From the NCBI RefSeq assembly GCF_014654725.1, contig NZ_JACVZV010000015.1, forward strand, positions 339,793 through 403,792: 64,000 nt of DNA. Reading direction: 5' to 3'. Numbering within the stretch: position 1 is the stretch's first letter; each line of letters opens with the position of its first letter. The DNA is from Vulcanococcus sp. Clear-D1 (GTDB lineage Bacteria > Cyanobacteriota > Cyanobacteriia > PCC-6307 > Cyanobiaceae). Made by a program: the position numbers and the translations under genes. The notes beneath the pieces were generated by a model that saw only the letters and a program-made list of their open reading frames with translations, had not been told where the DNA came from and made no database searches. Of this stretch, positions 8,956 through 18,226 are shown piece after piece.

Positions 8956-9848
8956 GGGGCGAAGCGGGCGATCACCTTCAAACCGGCCAGATCGTGAACC
9001 TTGCCCGCATCAGATGGATCCAAGGCCAATCGCACTTCCACCACACGCGCATCAGCGTCGCCGGTGGGATCGGTGGAGAGCACGGCCCGCTGACGCACCT
9101 GGGGCGAAATGCGGATCACGCGTGCCTGGAGGCTGCCGCTGAAACCACCGTTTTCACTCACCAGCGACACAACTTGACCCAGCTTCACGCGGTTGATATC
9201 GCTTTCGTACACCTCGGCCACCGCTTCCATCTGATCGCCGGCACCCAGCTCGAGCACACCGTCGTTGGCGGGGCGCTCACCGGGGCGGCTGTGAATCTTC
9301 AGCACCGTGCCCGCCAGTGGAGCGCGCAGCTCGCTATCCGCCAAATCCACCTGCAGGCCCTGGCGCTGGGCCACAGCCTCCCGCAGTTGGCCCTGGAGCT
9401 TCACCAGCTCATCTTTTTTCTCCTCGAGAAGCACCATGGCCGCCGCGCCTGAGGTGGCGGCGCTCTGGTAGCGCTCCACCTCACGGGTCTGCATACGGAT
9501 CTGCACCTGCAGGCTGGTGATTCGTGCTTGCAGCGCAGCCAGATCTGCCACCAGTTTCGGGCGGCTATCAAACGTGGCCAGCAGTTGGCCCTGCTTTACG
9601 CGCTGGCCCTCTTCCACAGCCAGGCTGAGCAGGCGCGGACTTCCCCCCATGGCACTGGTGGGAGCTGCCAAGCGGCGCACATCGCCGGCGGGCTGGAGGG
9701 TGCCGAGTGCCGACACGGCTTCAAGCCGCGGCGCCGTAGCTGTAGCCGGGACAGGAGCCGGCACTTTCGGAGTCGACCGGCGGGACACAGCCACAGCCAG
9801 CACCACAACCAGCAAAGCGCTGCCGGCAATCAGCCAGGGACGACGCAT
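8952..9848 (-). CDS. devB: DevB/HlyD-family membrane fusion protein
   Basis: This is the periplasmic adaptor of the DevBCA exporter, 298 residues. One N-terminal membrane anchor (about 5-22) is followed by a lipoyl half-motif, a coiled-coil hairpin (about 90-150, RITSLQVQIRMQTREVERYQ), a second lipoyl half with LRAPLAGTVLKIHSRPGE, and a beta-barrel. The ATG overlaps the pcyA stop (ATGA), which selects this start over a longer frame that would run antisense-like through pcyA. Confidence 0.92.
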   Translation of the reverse strand: MRRPWLIAGSALLVVVLAVAVSRRSTPKVPAPVPATATAPRLEAVSALGTLQPAGDVRRLAAPTSAMGGSPRLLSLAVEEGQRVKQGQLLATFDSRPKLVADLAALQARITSLQVQIRMQTREVERYQSAATSGAAAMVLLEEKKDELVKLQGQLREAVAQRQGLQVDLADSELRAPLAGTVLKIHSRPGERPANDGVLELGAGDQMEAVAEVYESDINRVKLGQVVSLVSENGGFSGSLQARVIRISPQVRQRAVLSTDPTGDADARVVEVRLALDPSDAGKVHDLAGLKVIARFAP

Positions 9849-10579
9849 CAGACCAGGGGCAGAGGATCGTCGAAGAGGAGCTCCTCGATGTAGCGGTCCG
9901 CCCAGACTGGATTGAAGGCCTTCTCCAGCACCCGCCTGGTCTTGTCGTTGCGCTTCTGCTGCCGGCAATAGGAGAGCTGCCCTTCGTGCCGTTTCACGGT
10001 ATCCGGGTGGTCGATCGGCTGCGGCTGAGCCGCCCGGCATGCCGTGCTGAGCACCTGCAGAAAGTCGCCCACGACACTGATGAACTGCTGCTCTTCCTCC
10101 CCAGTGGCTGGGCGAACGAAGCGCACATAGGGAGAAAAAATTGAGCCCCACTCCGGCAGCTCTCGCTCCTGGCTGAAGCTGCGCTCTGGCAAGGCGGAAA
10201 GCCCCTGGGCCACGGCTTCGGGCAGTGCACCGGTCACGGGCGAGAGATCCACGATCGCAGCAGAGACCACACCCCGGCCCGCCACGATGTCGGCACCGAA
10301 CACCGGCAGGTCGTAACGGGGGTCGGGGAAATACACGCAGTGCAGGATCTGCAAACCGGCTCCCAGGCGAGCCGTCTCAAGGTGGAGCTTGCGCAGGCCC
10401 TGGCACTGGCGCAGCTCATTGCGAATGAACAGCGCCTCGCCATCGAGGCTGCCACTGATCGCCTCGAGCTCTGGATCCACAGCCAACGGCTGCAGACCTG
10501 GCAGGTGATCCCAGCTTTGGCGGATCTGATCAGCCAGTGCATCCACCAGCGGATGAATTCCCAAGGCGGCTGAACTCAT
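9848..10579 (-). CDS. pcyA: Phycocyanobilin:ferredoxin oxidoreductase
   Basis: PcyA reduces biliverdin IXalpha by four electrons from ferredoxin to phycocyanobilin, the phycobilisome chromophore. The 243 residues match the ferredoxin-dependent bilin reductase fold. The central block around PVFGADIVAGRGVVSAAIVDLSP holds the catalytic Asp, and the region near LHCVYFPDPRYDLP is also conserved. The C-terminal WADRYIEELLFD is typical. It leads an operon with devBCA through an ATGA overlap and is divergent from the M16 protease pair. Confidence 0.96.
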   Translation of the reverse strand: MSSAALGIHPLVDALADQIRQSWDHLPGLQPLAVDPELEAISGSLDGEALFIRNELRQCQGLRKLHLETARLGAGLQILHCVYFPDPRYDLPVFGADIVAGRGVVSAAIVDLSPVTGALPEAVAQGLSALPERSFSQERELPEWGSIFSPYVRFVRPATGEEEQQFISVVGDFLQVLSTACRAAQPQPIDHPDTVKRHEGQLSYCRQQKRNDKTRRVLEKAFNPVWADRYIEELLFDDPLPLV

Positions 10580-10648
10580 TGGGGTTCCTGGGAAACAGGC
10601 TGCCGATCCTGACAGCAGAATGAACCTTCAGACACAGCACTCGATCCG

Positions 10649-11914
10649 TTGCCCGCGTCGCCTGGTCCCTCGACCCCGCCCCTGCCGGACCCGCGGCGCC
10701 ACCAACTCGAAAACGGCGTGAGCCTGGTGCAGATCGAGCTGCCCGAGGCGCCGGTGGTGTGCCTTGATCTCTGGTGCCGGGCCGGTAGCGCCTGTGAAGG
10801 CGAGGCTGAATCCGGGTTGGCGCACTTCCTCGAGCACATGGTGTTCAAAGGAAGCGAGAAGCTTGAGGCTGGTGAGTTCGACCTCAAGGTGGAGGCCCTG
10901 GGGGGCAACAGCAATGCCGCCACCGGTTTCGATGATGTGCACTATCACGTGCTGATCCCGCCCCAGGCAGCACCTGAGGCGCTGGATCTGCTGCTGGATC
11001 TGGTGCTGCAACCACGCCTCGATGGCGGCGACTTTGCGATGGAGCGCCAGGTGGTGCTCGAAGAGCTGGCCCAGAGCGAAGACCAACCTGAGGAGGTGGC
11101 ATTCCAGGAGTTGTTGCGCCAGGCCTGCGGCACCCATGCCTATGGGCTGCCGATCCTGGGGAGGCGGGAGGCCCTGGAGGCCCATACCCCCGAAGCGATG
11201 GCCGCCTTCCATCGGCGGCACTACCGGGCCGATCGCTGCTGCCTGTCTGTGGCCGGGCCCCTCGCAGGCCTCGAGCTGGAGACGCGCCTAAACCAATCCC
11301 CCCTGGCTGCGCTCCAACCCTCGGAGCCGCTGGCGCCAGTCCCCAACTTGACGTTGCAACCCGGCCGCGATCGGATCGAACTGGCGCGGCTGGAGGCGGC
11401 GCGGCTGCTGATGGCCTGGCAGCTGCCGGGTGCCGCCGATCAAGACAGCGTGATGGGCGGCGATCTGCTCACCACCTTGCTGGCAGAGGGTCGGCGCAGC
11501 CGGCTGGTGGAACAGTTGCGGGAGCGCCTGCGCCTGGTGGAAAGCATCGATCTCGACCTCAACGTGCTCGAGTCGGGCTGCCTGGTGCTGCTGGAGGCGG
11601 TGTGCGATCCCGAGCAACTGCCTGCGGTGGAGCAGCAGGTGCGCCAGGTGTTGCTGGAGTTGATCGAGCACGCGCCCAAGCAGGCGGAGCTGGATCGGGC
11701 CAAACGGTTGGTGGGCAATGGCTACCGCTTCAGCCTGGAGGTGGCCGGCTCGGTGGCCGCGATGGTGGGCAATAGCCAGTTGTGGGGCAGACAGCACAAC
11801 CTGCAGCGCCCGCTGGAATGGCTCGAGGGTTGGAGCAGCGAGCGGCTGAGCCGCGACGTGATTCCCTTGCTGCATCCCGATCAGGCCTTTTGCCTGCAGG
11901 CGGTGCCGGCATGA
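10649..11914 (+). CDS. M16 family zinc metallopeptidase, catalytic subunit
   Basis: This 421-residue processing-peptidase-like protein has the inverted zinc motif HFLEHM at about residues 60-65 and the downstream glutamate ligand region EEVAFQELL. The reading frame opens with a TTG. It overlaps the next M16 gene by four bases (ATGA). Together they resemble the two-gene M16B arrangement in which one partner is catalytic and one is not. Substrates are unknown; turnover of short or signal-derived peptides is typical for the family. Confidence 0.9.
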   Translation: MPASPGPSTPPLPDPRRHQLENGVSLVQIELPEAPVVCLDLWCRAGSACEGEAESGLAHFLEHMVFKGSEKLEAGEFDLKVEALGGNSNAATGFDDVHYHVLIPPQAAPEALDLLLDLVLQPRLDGGDFAMERQVVLEELAQSEDQPEEVAFQELLRQACGTHAYGLPILGRREALEAHTPEAMAAFHRRHYRADRCCLSVAGPLAGLELETRLNQSPLAALQPSEPLAPVPNLTLQPGRDRIELARLEAARLLMAWQLPGAADQDSVMGGDLLTTLLAEGRRSRLVEQLRERLRLVESIDLDLNVLESGCLVLLEAVCDPEQLPAVEQQVRQVLLELIEHAPKQAELDRAKRLVGNGYRFSLEVAGSVAAMVGNSQLWGRQHNLQRPLEWLEGWSSERLSRDVIPLLHPDQAFCLQAVPA

Positions 11915-13203
11915 AGGAGCGCGCTGTGCAGCAACGGCTGCTGCCGGGCGGATGCCCGCTCTGGCTGATCGATCGGCCCGGGGCCGGCATCCTCTCGGCC
12001 AAGTTGTGGATGCGGGGGGGAAGCAGCGGCGATCGAAGCGGCCAGCGCGGTGCTGCCCAGCTGCTGGCCGGGGTGTTGAGCCGCGGCTGCGGTGATCTCA
12101 GCGGTGATGCCCTTGCCGATCTGGTGGAGGGTTGCGGCGCCGGCTTGCGCTGTGAAGCGGCGGAAGACGGCACCTTGATCAGCCTCAAGTGCGCCAGCAG
12201 CGATGCCGAAGCCCTGCTGCCGCTGCTGTTGCTGATGGTGCGGCGGCCGTGGCTGGTGGACGACCAGATCGATCTGGAGCGTCAGCTCAATCTGCAAACG
12301 CTGCAGCGGCAGAAGGAAGACCCGTTTCAACTGGCCCACGACCAGCTGCGCGGCCTGCTTTACGGCGATGGACCATATGGCCACGATGCCCTGGGCGTTG
12401 AAGCCGACCTCAAAGCGATCGGCCGGCCGGAGCTGGAGCTGCTGGCGCGCAGCTATGGCCGCTCAGGCGCGGTGCTCGTGCTGGCGGGTGAGCTGCCTGC
12501 CGAAGCCGAAGCGTGGCTGCTCTCAGGCCTGAACGGCGAGGCATGGCCCTGCAGCGAGCCGGAGCGCAAGGCTGGCCCAACGGGCCTGAAACAGCCAAGG
12601 CTGGCCTGCAGCAACGACGACACCGAACAACTGGTGCTGATGCTGGGCGCCAGCACCACGCCCCTTGGGGCCCCCCACGCCCTGGCACTGCGGCTGCTGC
12701 ACTGCCACCTGGGGGTGGGCATGTCGAGCCGGCTGTTCGTGGCGCTGCGTGAGGAACATGGCCTCGCCTACGACGTGGGCGTTCACTACCCGGCCCGGCT
12801 TGGAGATGCCCCCTTTGTGTTCCATCTCTCCACCAGTAGTGATCGGGCAGCGGAAGCCACCCGCGAGCTGCTGGCCGAATGGCAACGACTGCTGGATCAA
12901 GCGATCAGCGCCGCCGATCTGGAGCTCGCCCTGGCCAAGTTCCGCGGCCAGGAAGCCCTCGGCCGGCAGAACAGCAGCCAGATCGCCGATCGCCATGCCC
13001 TGGTGTTGGGCCATGGGCTGCCCTTTGATTTCGCCGACCGCAGCCTGAACGAGGCCGCTGAGCTCTCCCCTCAGCAGCTGCTGGAGGCAGCACGGGAGCT
13101 ACTCGCCCAGCCGAGCCTGAGCCTGTGCGGCCCCTCGGCAGCGCTGCAGCAGGCCGAGGCGGTGTGGCAGTCCCACAGCCTCAGTGGTGGCGTCAGGAGC
13201 TGA
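11911..13203 (+). CDS. M16 family peptidase-like protein, non-catalytic partner
   Basis: The 430 residues follow the M16 two-domain fold, but the HxxEH zinc motif is replaced by AAQLLAG at the equivalent place near residue 50. This predicts an inactive, substrate-holding partner for the upstream catalytic protein. C-terminal features (GMSSRLFVALREEHGLAYDV) match the R/Y pair used by M16 enzymes to bind substrate. The start ATG overlaps the upstream stop. The end overlaps sipA tail to tail by 11 bases. Confidence 0.88.
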   Translation: MKERAVQQRLLPGGCPLWLIDRPGAGILSAKLWMRGGSSGDRSGQRGAAQLLAGVLSRGCGDLSGDALADLVEGCGAGLRCEAAEDGTLISLKCASSDAEALLPLLLLMVRRPWLVDDQIDLERQLNLQTLQRQKEDPFQLAHDQLRGLLYGDGPYGHDALGVEADLKAIGRPELELLARSYGRSGAVLVLAGELPAEAEAWLLSGLNGEAWPCSEPERKAGPTGLKQPRLACSNDDTEQLVLMLGASTTPLGAPHALALRLLHCHLGVGMSSRLFVALREEHGLAYDVGVHYPARLGDAPFVFHLSTSSDRAAEATRELLAEWQRLLDQAISAADLELALAKFRGQEALGRQNSSQIADRHALVLGHGLPFDFADRSLNEAAELSPQQLLEAARELLAQPSLSLCGPSAALQQAEAVWQSHSLSGGVRS

Positions 13204-13432
13204 TGGCCTCGAGCTGCCGGGCCTCCAGCAAAAAGGTGCCGCGGCGGAAGCGCACAGCCAGCTGCTCCAGGGCTCGTAAGCCCACCACCTCGCCCTCCTC
13301 CTGGGCATCCACCAGATCGGGCGGGCGCAGCATCGGCATCGGATCTGCGCTCTTGAGATAGGAGGGCAGCTCGCGCAGGCGCACGCGGCTGCCAATGGCG
13401 AAGGGCATGGCCGGCGATGCGGGGTCGGTCAT
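13193..13432 (-). CDS. sipA: SipA-like regulatory protein (DUF3148)
   Basis: This 79-residue SH3-like protein carries the signature block YLKSADPMPMLRPPDLV followed by a GEVVGLR turn and RFRRGTFLLE. This is the DUF3148/SipA family, whose members bind and stimulate the NblS (Hik33) histidine kinase that controls high-light and nutrient-stress genes. Two start codons are possible (MTDP and MPFA, 8 codons apart). It is divergent from bioY and overlaps the M16 gene at its 3' end. Confidence 0.88.
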   Translation of the reverse strand: MTDPASPAMPFAIGSRVRLRELPSYLKSADPMPMLRPPDLVDAQEEGEVVGLRALEQLAVRFRRGTFLLEARQLEAISS

Positions 13433-13495
13433 GGCGACACAATCGCTTGCAAGGCTTCCACTCTCCTGCAGGATGGGGCGAGCGACTGGCCCTCC

Positions 13496-14068
13496 GTGCG
13501 AGCCCTCACCAACTGGAGCGGTGCCCTCGCCGGCCTCTTGCTGATTGTGTGTGGCGGCTTGGTGCAGGCGGCCCTTCCCGGGCTTGGGCCCACGGGGTTC
13601 AGCCTGATCCCGCTGCCAATCACCCTGCAGGTGCCGGCGCTGCTGCTCACCGCCCTGGTGTGTGGTGCCCGCTCCGCCATGTTGGCGGGCGTGGCCTACA
13701 TCAGCCTTGGACTGTTTCAACTGCCTGTGTTTCAGGCCGGTGGCGGCGTGAACTACCTGCTCGACCCTGGCTTCGGCTATCTCGCCGGTTTCCTGCCGGC
13801 GGCCTGGCTCACGGGCCGTTTGGCCCGCCAAAACGGCATGGACAACCTGCTGAGCCTCGCCGGCGCCGCCATGCTCGGGCTGTTGGTGCTGCAGCTCTGC
13901 GGCCTTGCCAATTTGTTGTTGGGTGGCCTGGTGGGGCGTTGGAACGGCGCCCTGCCCCAACTGCTGATCAGCTACAGCTTTGGCCCGCTCGTGCCGCAGC
14001 TGCTGTTGTGTTGCGCCGTGGCCGTGCTCGCCCTGGGCTTGCGGCGTGTGCTGCTACTGGAGTCATGA
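13496..14068 (+). CDS. bioY: BioY family biotin transporter
   Basis: This 190-residue membrane protein has five or six hydrophobic segments. The BioY signatures are the PITLQVPALLL stretch and the FGYLAGFLPAAWLTG motif. BioY is the S-component for biotin uptake and can act alone or with an ECF module; no bioM or bioN lies nearby. It starts with GTG and overlaps lspA by four bases (ATGA), so the first genes of this bioY-lspA-PBP unit are translationally coupled. Confidence 0.9.
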   Translation: MRALTNWSGALAGLLLIVCGGLVQAALPGLGPTGFSLIPLPITLQVPALLLTALVCGARSAMLAGVAYISLGLFQLPVFQAGGGVNYLLDPGFGYLAGFLPAAWLTGRLARQNGMDNLLSLAGAAMLGLLVLQLCGLANLLLGGLVGRWNGALPQLLISYSFGPLVPQLLLCCAVAVLALGLRRVLLLES

Positions 14069-14535
14069 TCCGCCCGGTGTATTTCACCGCACTGGCGGTG
14101 GTGCTGAGTGATCAACTGAGCAAACTCGTTGCGCTGCAGCAGCTCAGCGGGCGAGGCGTTCAACCCTTGCTGCCAGGTCTGCTGCAGCAGCGGTTGGTGT
14201 TCAACACCGGCGCGGCCTTCAGCATGCTGGAGGGCAATGCCTTTGGCCTCGGACTCGTCAGCGCCGCGGTGGCCGTGGGCCTGGTGCTCTGGATTCAGAG
14301 CAGCGGGACCCTCAGCCGTTGGCAGAGCCTTGGGCTTGGGCTGCTGTTGGGTGGAGCGATTGGCAACGGGCTTGATCGCTGGCGGCTCGGCAGCGTGGTG
14401 GATTTTCTCGAGTTCGTGCCGGTGCAGTTTCCGGTGTTCAACCTGGCTGACACCGCGATCAATCTGGCGGTGGTCTGCCTCCTGATCGATCTGCTGCGCC
14501 GCCAGGATGGGCGTCATGACCGCCCGGCCCGCTGA
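14065..14535 (+). CDS. lspA: Lipoprotein signal peptidase (signal peptidase II)
   Basis: LspA cleaves the signal peptide from diacylated prolipoproteins in the inner membrane. The 156 residues have four membrane segments and both aspartyl motifs: GNGLDRWRLGSVVDF and FNLADTAIN, which hold the catalytic Asp pair. The FNTGAAFSM motif is also present. It is coupled to bioY upstream and overlaps the next gene by 29 bases. Confidence 0.96.
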   Translation: MIRPVYFTALAVVLSDQLSKLVALQQLSGRGVQPLLPGLLQQRLVFNTGAAFSMLEGNAFGLGLVSAAVAVGLVLWIQSSGTLSRWQSLGLGLLLGGAIGNGLDRWRLGSVVDFLEFVPVQFPVFNLADTAINLAVVCLLIDLLRRQDGRHDRPAR

Positions 14536-16648
14536 ACTGAGCTGGACCACCCTTGGCCAGGGCGAACAGCGCCAACAGCTCCAGCCCGGCACCTACCGCA
14601 TCGGCCGCGATCCAGCTGCCGAACTCTCCATCCAGGCTGCCGGCGTCAGCCAGCAGCACGCCTTGCTCGAGTGGGTGGCCGGCCACTGGCTGCTCACAGA
14701 TTTGAAGTCCACCAACGGGCTGTGGTGGCGTGGGCGGCGGATCCAGCAGCTGCTGCTCTGCGATGGCGATTGCATCCGCCTGGGACCAAGCGGCGCGGAA
14801 GGAGCAGCCGAACTGGTGTTTCATCAACCGGCGCAACGGCCCTGGCGGCTGCTGCGGCAGTGGGGAAGCGCCTCTGCCGCGCTGCTGGCCGCCGGAGGGC
14901 TCGCCCTGATGAGCGTCGGCCGGCTGCAGGTTCCGGTGGGAGCGGGCCTGGGAGCCAGCCGCGGGCCGCTGCTGCTGTTCGATGGAGCCGATCGGCCGTT
15001 GATCTCTGCCGAGTCGATTCAGCACCGCGAGCAGAACGATCTCAGCCGGTATCCAGCGGAGCTGATCAGCGCCCTGCTGGCCAGCGAGGACAACCGCTTC
15101 TGGTGGCATCCAGGCATCGATCCGATTGGTACGGCCCGGGCCCTGCTCACCAATCTCAGCGGTGGGCGTGTTCTTGAGGGGGGAAGCACCCTCACCCAGC
15201 AGCTGGCACGGAGCGTGCATCCGGAAACGGTGGGTCGCGGTGACACCTTCGGCCGCAAGTGGCGCGAGCTCTTGGTGGCGCTGCAGCTGGAGGCCGGCAA
15301 CAGCAAGCGGGATCTGCTGCTCAGTTATCTGAACCGGGTGTATCTGGGAGTGGGTTGGGGCTTTGAAGACGCCGCCCGGGACTACTTCGCCAGCCCGGCC
15401 AGTGCGCTAACCCTCGAGCAGGCGGCGCTGCTGGTGGGCTTGTTGCCGTCGCCAAACGGCTTCGATCCCTGCACCCAACCGGAAGCGGCACTCGGTTCCC
15501 GCAATCGGGTGCTGCTGAAGATGGTGGAAGCAGGGCGGCTCAGCCAGCAGCGGGCCAGACGTGCCAGGCGGCAACCCCTGCAGCTGGCACCCCAGGCCTG
15601 CGGCGCGGGCCTGCAACAGGCCGCTCAACCGCTGCCCTTCTATACCGACCAGGTGAAGCGCGATCTGGAGGCGCTGCTGGGGGCGGATGTCGCAGCGGAA
15701 GGGAATTTCCTGGTGAGCACCTACCTCGACCCACTGCTGCAGCAGGTGGTGGAGCGGCGCCTCAGCACCTTGCTGCGCTCCAAGCTGGGGCCCCAGCAGG
15801 GTGCGGTGGTGGTCATCGACAGCCGCAACGGCGGCATCCTCGCCATCGCCGGCGGCCGCGACTACAGCCAGAGCCAATACAACCGGGCCAGCATGGCCCT
15901 GCGCCAACCGGGCAGCACCTTCAAGCTCTTTCCCTATCTCGCAGCACTGGAGCTCGGCCTTCAACCCAGCGATCGGGTGAGCTGTGGGCCACTGGAATGG
16001 GGCGGGCAAGTTTTTCGCAGCAACTGCGGCGGCAGCCTGAGCCTGGAGCAGGCCATGGCCAGCTCCAGCAACACAGCCGCCCTACGCCTGGCCAGGCGCG
16101 TAGGCCTGGATCGGGTGATCGAAACCGCCCGCAAGCTCGGCATCACCACACCCCTGGAGGCCGTGCCCGGCCTGGCTCTCGGGCAGGCGGAGGTACGCCT
16201 GGTGGAACTCACAGGCGCCTATGCCGCGGTGGCGAACCAGGGCATCTGGCATCCGCCCAGCACGATTCGCCAGCTCACCGATGCCGAACAGCAGCGCAGT
16301 CGCGTCAGCCAGCCGCAGGGCCAGGGGACAGGTCCGGGACGGCGCGTGCTCAGCGAAGCCCAGGCCCGCCAGATGCAGGCGATGCTGCGGGCCGTGGTGC
16401 GTTCCGGAACAGGTCGCGCCGCACGGCTCGGCGGCGACGAATGGGGCAAAACCGGCACCACCAACAACGGCCGGGATTTGCTGTTCATCGGGGCTGAACC
16501 CAGCCGCCACTGGGTGATGGGTGTGTGGCTCGGTAATGACGACAACACCCCCACCGGATCCAGTAGCGCCTTGGCGGCAGAGCTCTGGGGCGAGATCATC
16601 CGCTCAGCCGGTCGAGGCAGCCTCGATCGCGGTATCACCCTGCGCTGA
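14507..16648 (+). CDS. Bifunctional class A penicillin-binding protein with N-terminal FHA domain
   Basis: The 713-residue peptidoglycan synthase carries an extra cytosolic FHA domain (about 25-100; GRDP, SQQHALLEW and STNGLW are its phosphothreonine-binding landmarks). One membrane anchor follows (about 122-145), then the glycosyltransferase domain with catalytic EDNRFWWHPG and QQLARS. The transpeptidase domain has the SxxK serine in GSTFKLF, SSN and KTGTT. An alternative ATG lies 9 bases downstream. FHA suggests control by Ser/Thr phosphorylation, which is inference. Confidence 0.93.
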   Translation: MGVMTARPAELSWTTLGQGEQRQQLQPGTYRIGRDPAAELSIQAAGVSQQHALLEWVAGHWLLTDLKSTNGLWWRGRRIQQLLLCDGDCIRLGPSGAEGAAELVFHQPAQRPWRLLRQWGSASAALLAAGGLALMSVGRLQVPVGAGLGASRGPLLLFDGADRPLISAESIQHREQNDLSRYPAELISALLASEDNRFWWHPGIDPIGTARALLTNLSGGRVLEGGSTLTQQLARSVHPETVGRGDTFGRKWRELLVALQLEAGNSKRDLLLSYLNRVYLGVGWGFEDAARDYFASPASALTLEQAALLVGLLPSPNGFDPCTQPEAALGSRNRVLLKMVEAGRLSQQRARRARRQPLQLAPQACGAGLQQAAQPLPFYTDQVKRDLEALLGADVAAEGNFLVSTYLDPLLQQVVERRLSTLLRSKLGPQQGAVVVIDSRNGGILAIAGGRDYSQSQYNRASMALRQPGSTFKLFPYLAALELGLQPSDRVSCGPLEWGGQVFRSNCGGSLSLEQAMASSSNTAALRLARRVGLDRVIETARKLGITTPLEAVPGLALGQAEVRLVELTGAYAAVANQGIWHPPSTIRQLTDAEQQRSRVSQPQGQGTGPGRRVLSEAQARQMQAMLRAVVRSGTGRAARLGGDEWGKTGTTNNGRDLLFIGAEPSRHWVMGVWLGNDDNTPTGSSSALAAELWGEIIRSAGRGSLDRGITLR

Positions 16649-16660
16649 GGCCCGGCACCT

Positions 16661-18226
16661 GTGAAAGCTCCTGCACGGCTCTGGCTCTGGCTCGGTGGCG
16701 GCCTGCTGGTGCTGGTGGTGTTCACCGCTGTGCTGCAAGCGATCAACAACCTGATCTGGCAGTTGAGCTACCTGCTGCCGGCCTGGCTGGTGGGTCCCTT
16801 CACTCTGCTGCTGTTTGGCAGTGGTGCCTTGCTGATCGCCCGGGTGGCATGGCCTTGGCTGGAGGGCTGGCGCCGCAAGCGCCATGGGAGCAGCGCCGGA
16901 ACACCCTCCCCCGCCGCGGCTCCGCACAACCGCCAGGAGGCTGCGCAACAGCAGCTGCAGGCTGTGGATCAACTGCTGGAGCGGATCCGTGATGCCGTGC
17001 AACGGGAGGCCTTGCAGCAGGAACGCGAACGGGTGGCCGCCGAGCTGGAGCGCGGCGACCTGGTGTTGGTGGTATTTGGCACCGGCTCCGCCGGCAAAAC
17101 CTCGTTGATCCGAGCGTTGTTGAAGGATGTAGTGGGACGGGTGGGTGCCGCGATGGGGTCAACCGATGCCTGCGTGAGTTATCGGCTGCGCCTGCAGAAC
17201 CTCAACCGCGGCATTCGCCTGGTGGATACCCCCGGCATCCTTGAAGCCGGCGATGCAGGCCAGCGCCGTGAACAGCTGGCCCGCAAACAAGCAGCGGAGG
17301 CCGATCTGCTGCTGCTGGTGGTGGATGGAGATTTGCGCGCCGCCGAGCAGGAGGTGTTCGTGGCGCTGGCGCAGCTGGGCAAGCGGCTCTTGCTGGTGCT
17401 CAACAAATGCGACCTGCGCGGCAGCGACGAGGAGCGGCGCCTCCTGGCCCTACTGCGTCGCCGTTGCCAGGGGCGCATCGCCCCGGAGGATGTGATCGCC
17501 GCCAGCGCGGCACCGCAATCGGTGCCGATGCCGGGCGGCAGGCCGCTGCAGCCCGAGCCTGAACTCGATGCGCTGCTGCGCCGGATCGCCCAGGTGCTGC
17601 ACAGCGATGGCGAAGAACTGATCGCCGACAACATCCTCATGCAGAGCCGCCGGCTGAGCGAAACGGGGCGGCGGCTGCTCAACGACCAACGCCAGCAGGA
17701 TGCCGAGGCGGTGGTGGATCGCTACAGCTGGATCAGCGCCGGAGTGATCGCCGCCACGCCCCTACCCGGAATCGATCTGCTGGGGGCGGCGGCGGTGAAT
17801 GCCCAGATGGTGATGGAAATCGGGCGCATCCATGGGGTGAGCCTCAGCCGCAGCTCCGCCCAGGAGTTGGCGGTGTCGGTGGGGCGCACCCTCGCGAGCC
17901 TGGGTGTGATCAAAGGGGGGATGGGGCTGATCAGCGCCGCGCTCAGCCTGAACCTGCCAGCCTTGGTGCTGAGCCGCGCCGTGCAGGCCGTGGGTGCTGG
18001 CTGGCTCACGCGGGTGGCCGGGCGCAGCTTCATCACCTACTTCCAGCAGGATCAGGATTGGGGTGATGGCGGCATGCAGGAGGTGGTGCAGCGCCAGTAC
18101 GACCTCAACCGCCGCGATTCAGCGCTCAAGGCCTTCCTCAGCGCGGCCTTCAGCCGAGTGGTGGAGCCGTTGCAGCGTCAGCAGAAGCAGGAGCAGCTGC
18201 CACCGAGGCCAGAGGGGAAGCGCTAG
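16661..18226 (+). CDS. Membrane-associated GTPase with DUF697 domain
   Basis: The 521 residues start with two membrane segments (about 8-28 and 43-65). A linker helix and a Ras-like G domain follow: G1 GTGSAGKTS near 143-151, G3 DTPG, and G4 NKCD. The C-terminal hydrophobic DUF697 region runs about 350-450 (VIAATPLPGIDLLGAAAVNAQ). Relatives include the YcjF/Era-like group, probably acting at the membrane in envelope or stress functions; the exact role is unknown. The GTG start lies 12 bases after the PBP stop, so it is likely the same operon. Its last 77 bases overlap a small gene on the other strand. Confidence 0.88.
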   Translation: MKAPARLWLWLGGGLLVLVVFTAVLQAINNLIWQLSYLLPAWLVGPFTLLLFGSGALLIARVAWPWLEGWRRKRHGSSAGTPSPAAAPHNRQEAAQQQLQAVDQLLERIRDAVQREALQQERERVAAELERGDLVLVVFGTGSAGKTSLIRALLKDVVGRVGAAMGSTDACVSYRLRLQNLNRGIRLVDTPGILEAGDAGQRREQLARKQAAEADLLLLVVDGDLRAAEQEVFVALAQLGKRLLLVLNKCDLRGSDEERRLLALLRRRCQGRIAPEDVIAASAAPQSVPMPGGRPLQPEPELDALLRRIAQVLHSDGEELIADNILMQSRRLSETGRRLLNDQRQQDAEAVVDRYSWISAGVIAATPLPGIDLLGAAAVNAQMVMEIGRIHGVSLSRSSAQELAVSVGRTLASLGVIKGGMGLISAALSLNLPALVLSRAVQAVGAGWLTRVAGRSFITYFQQDQDWGDGGMQEVVQRQYDLNRRDSALKAFLSAAFSRVVEPLQRQQKQEQLPPRPEGKR

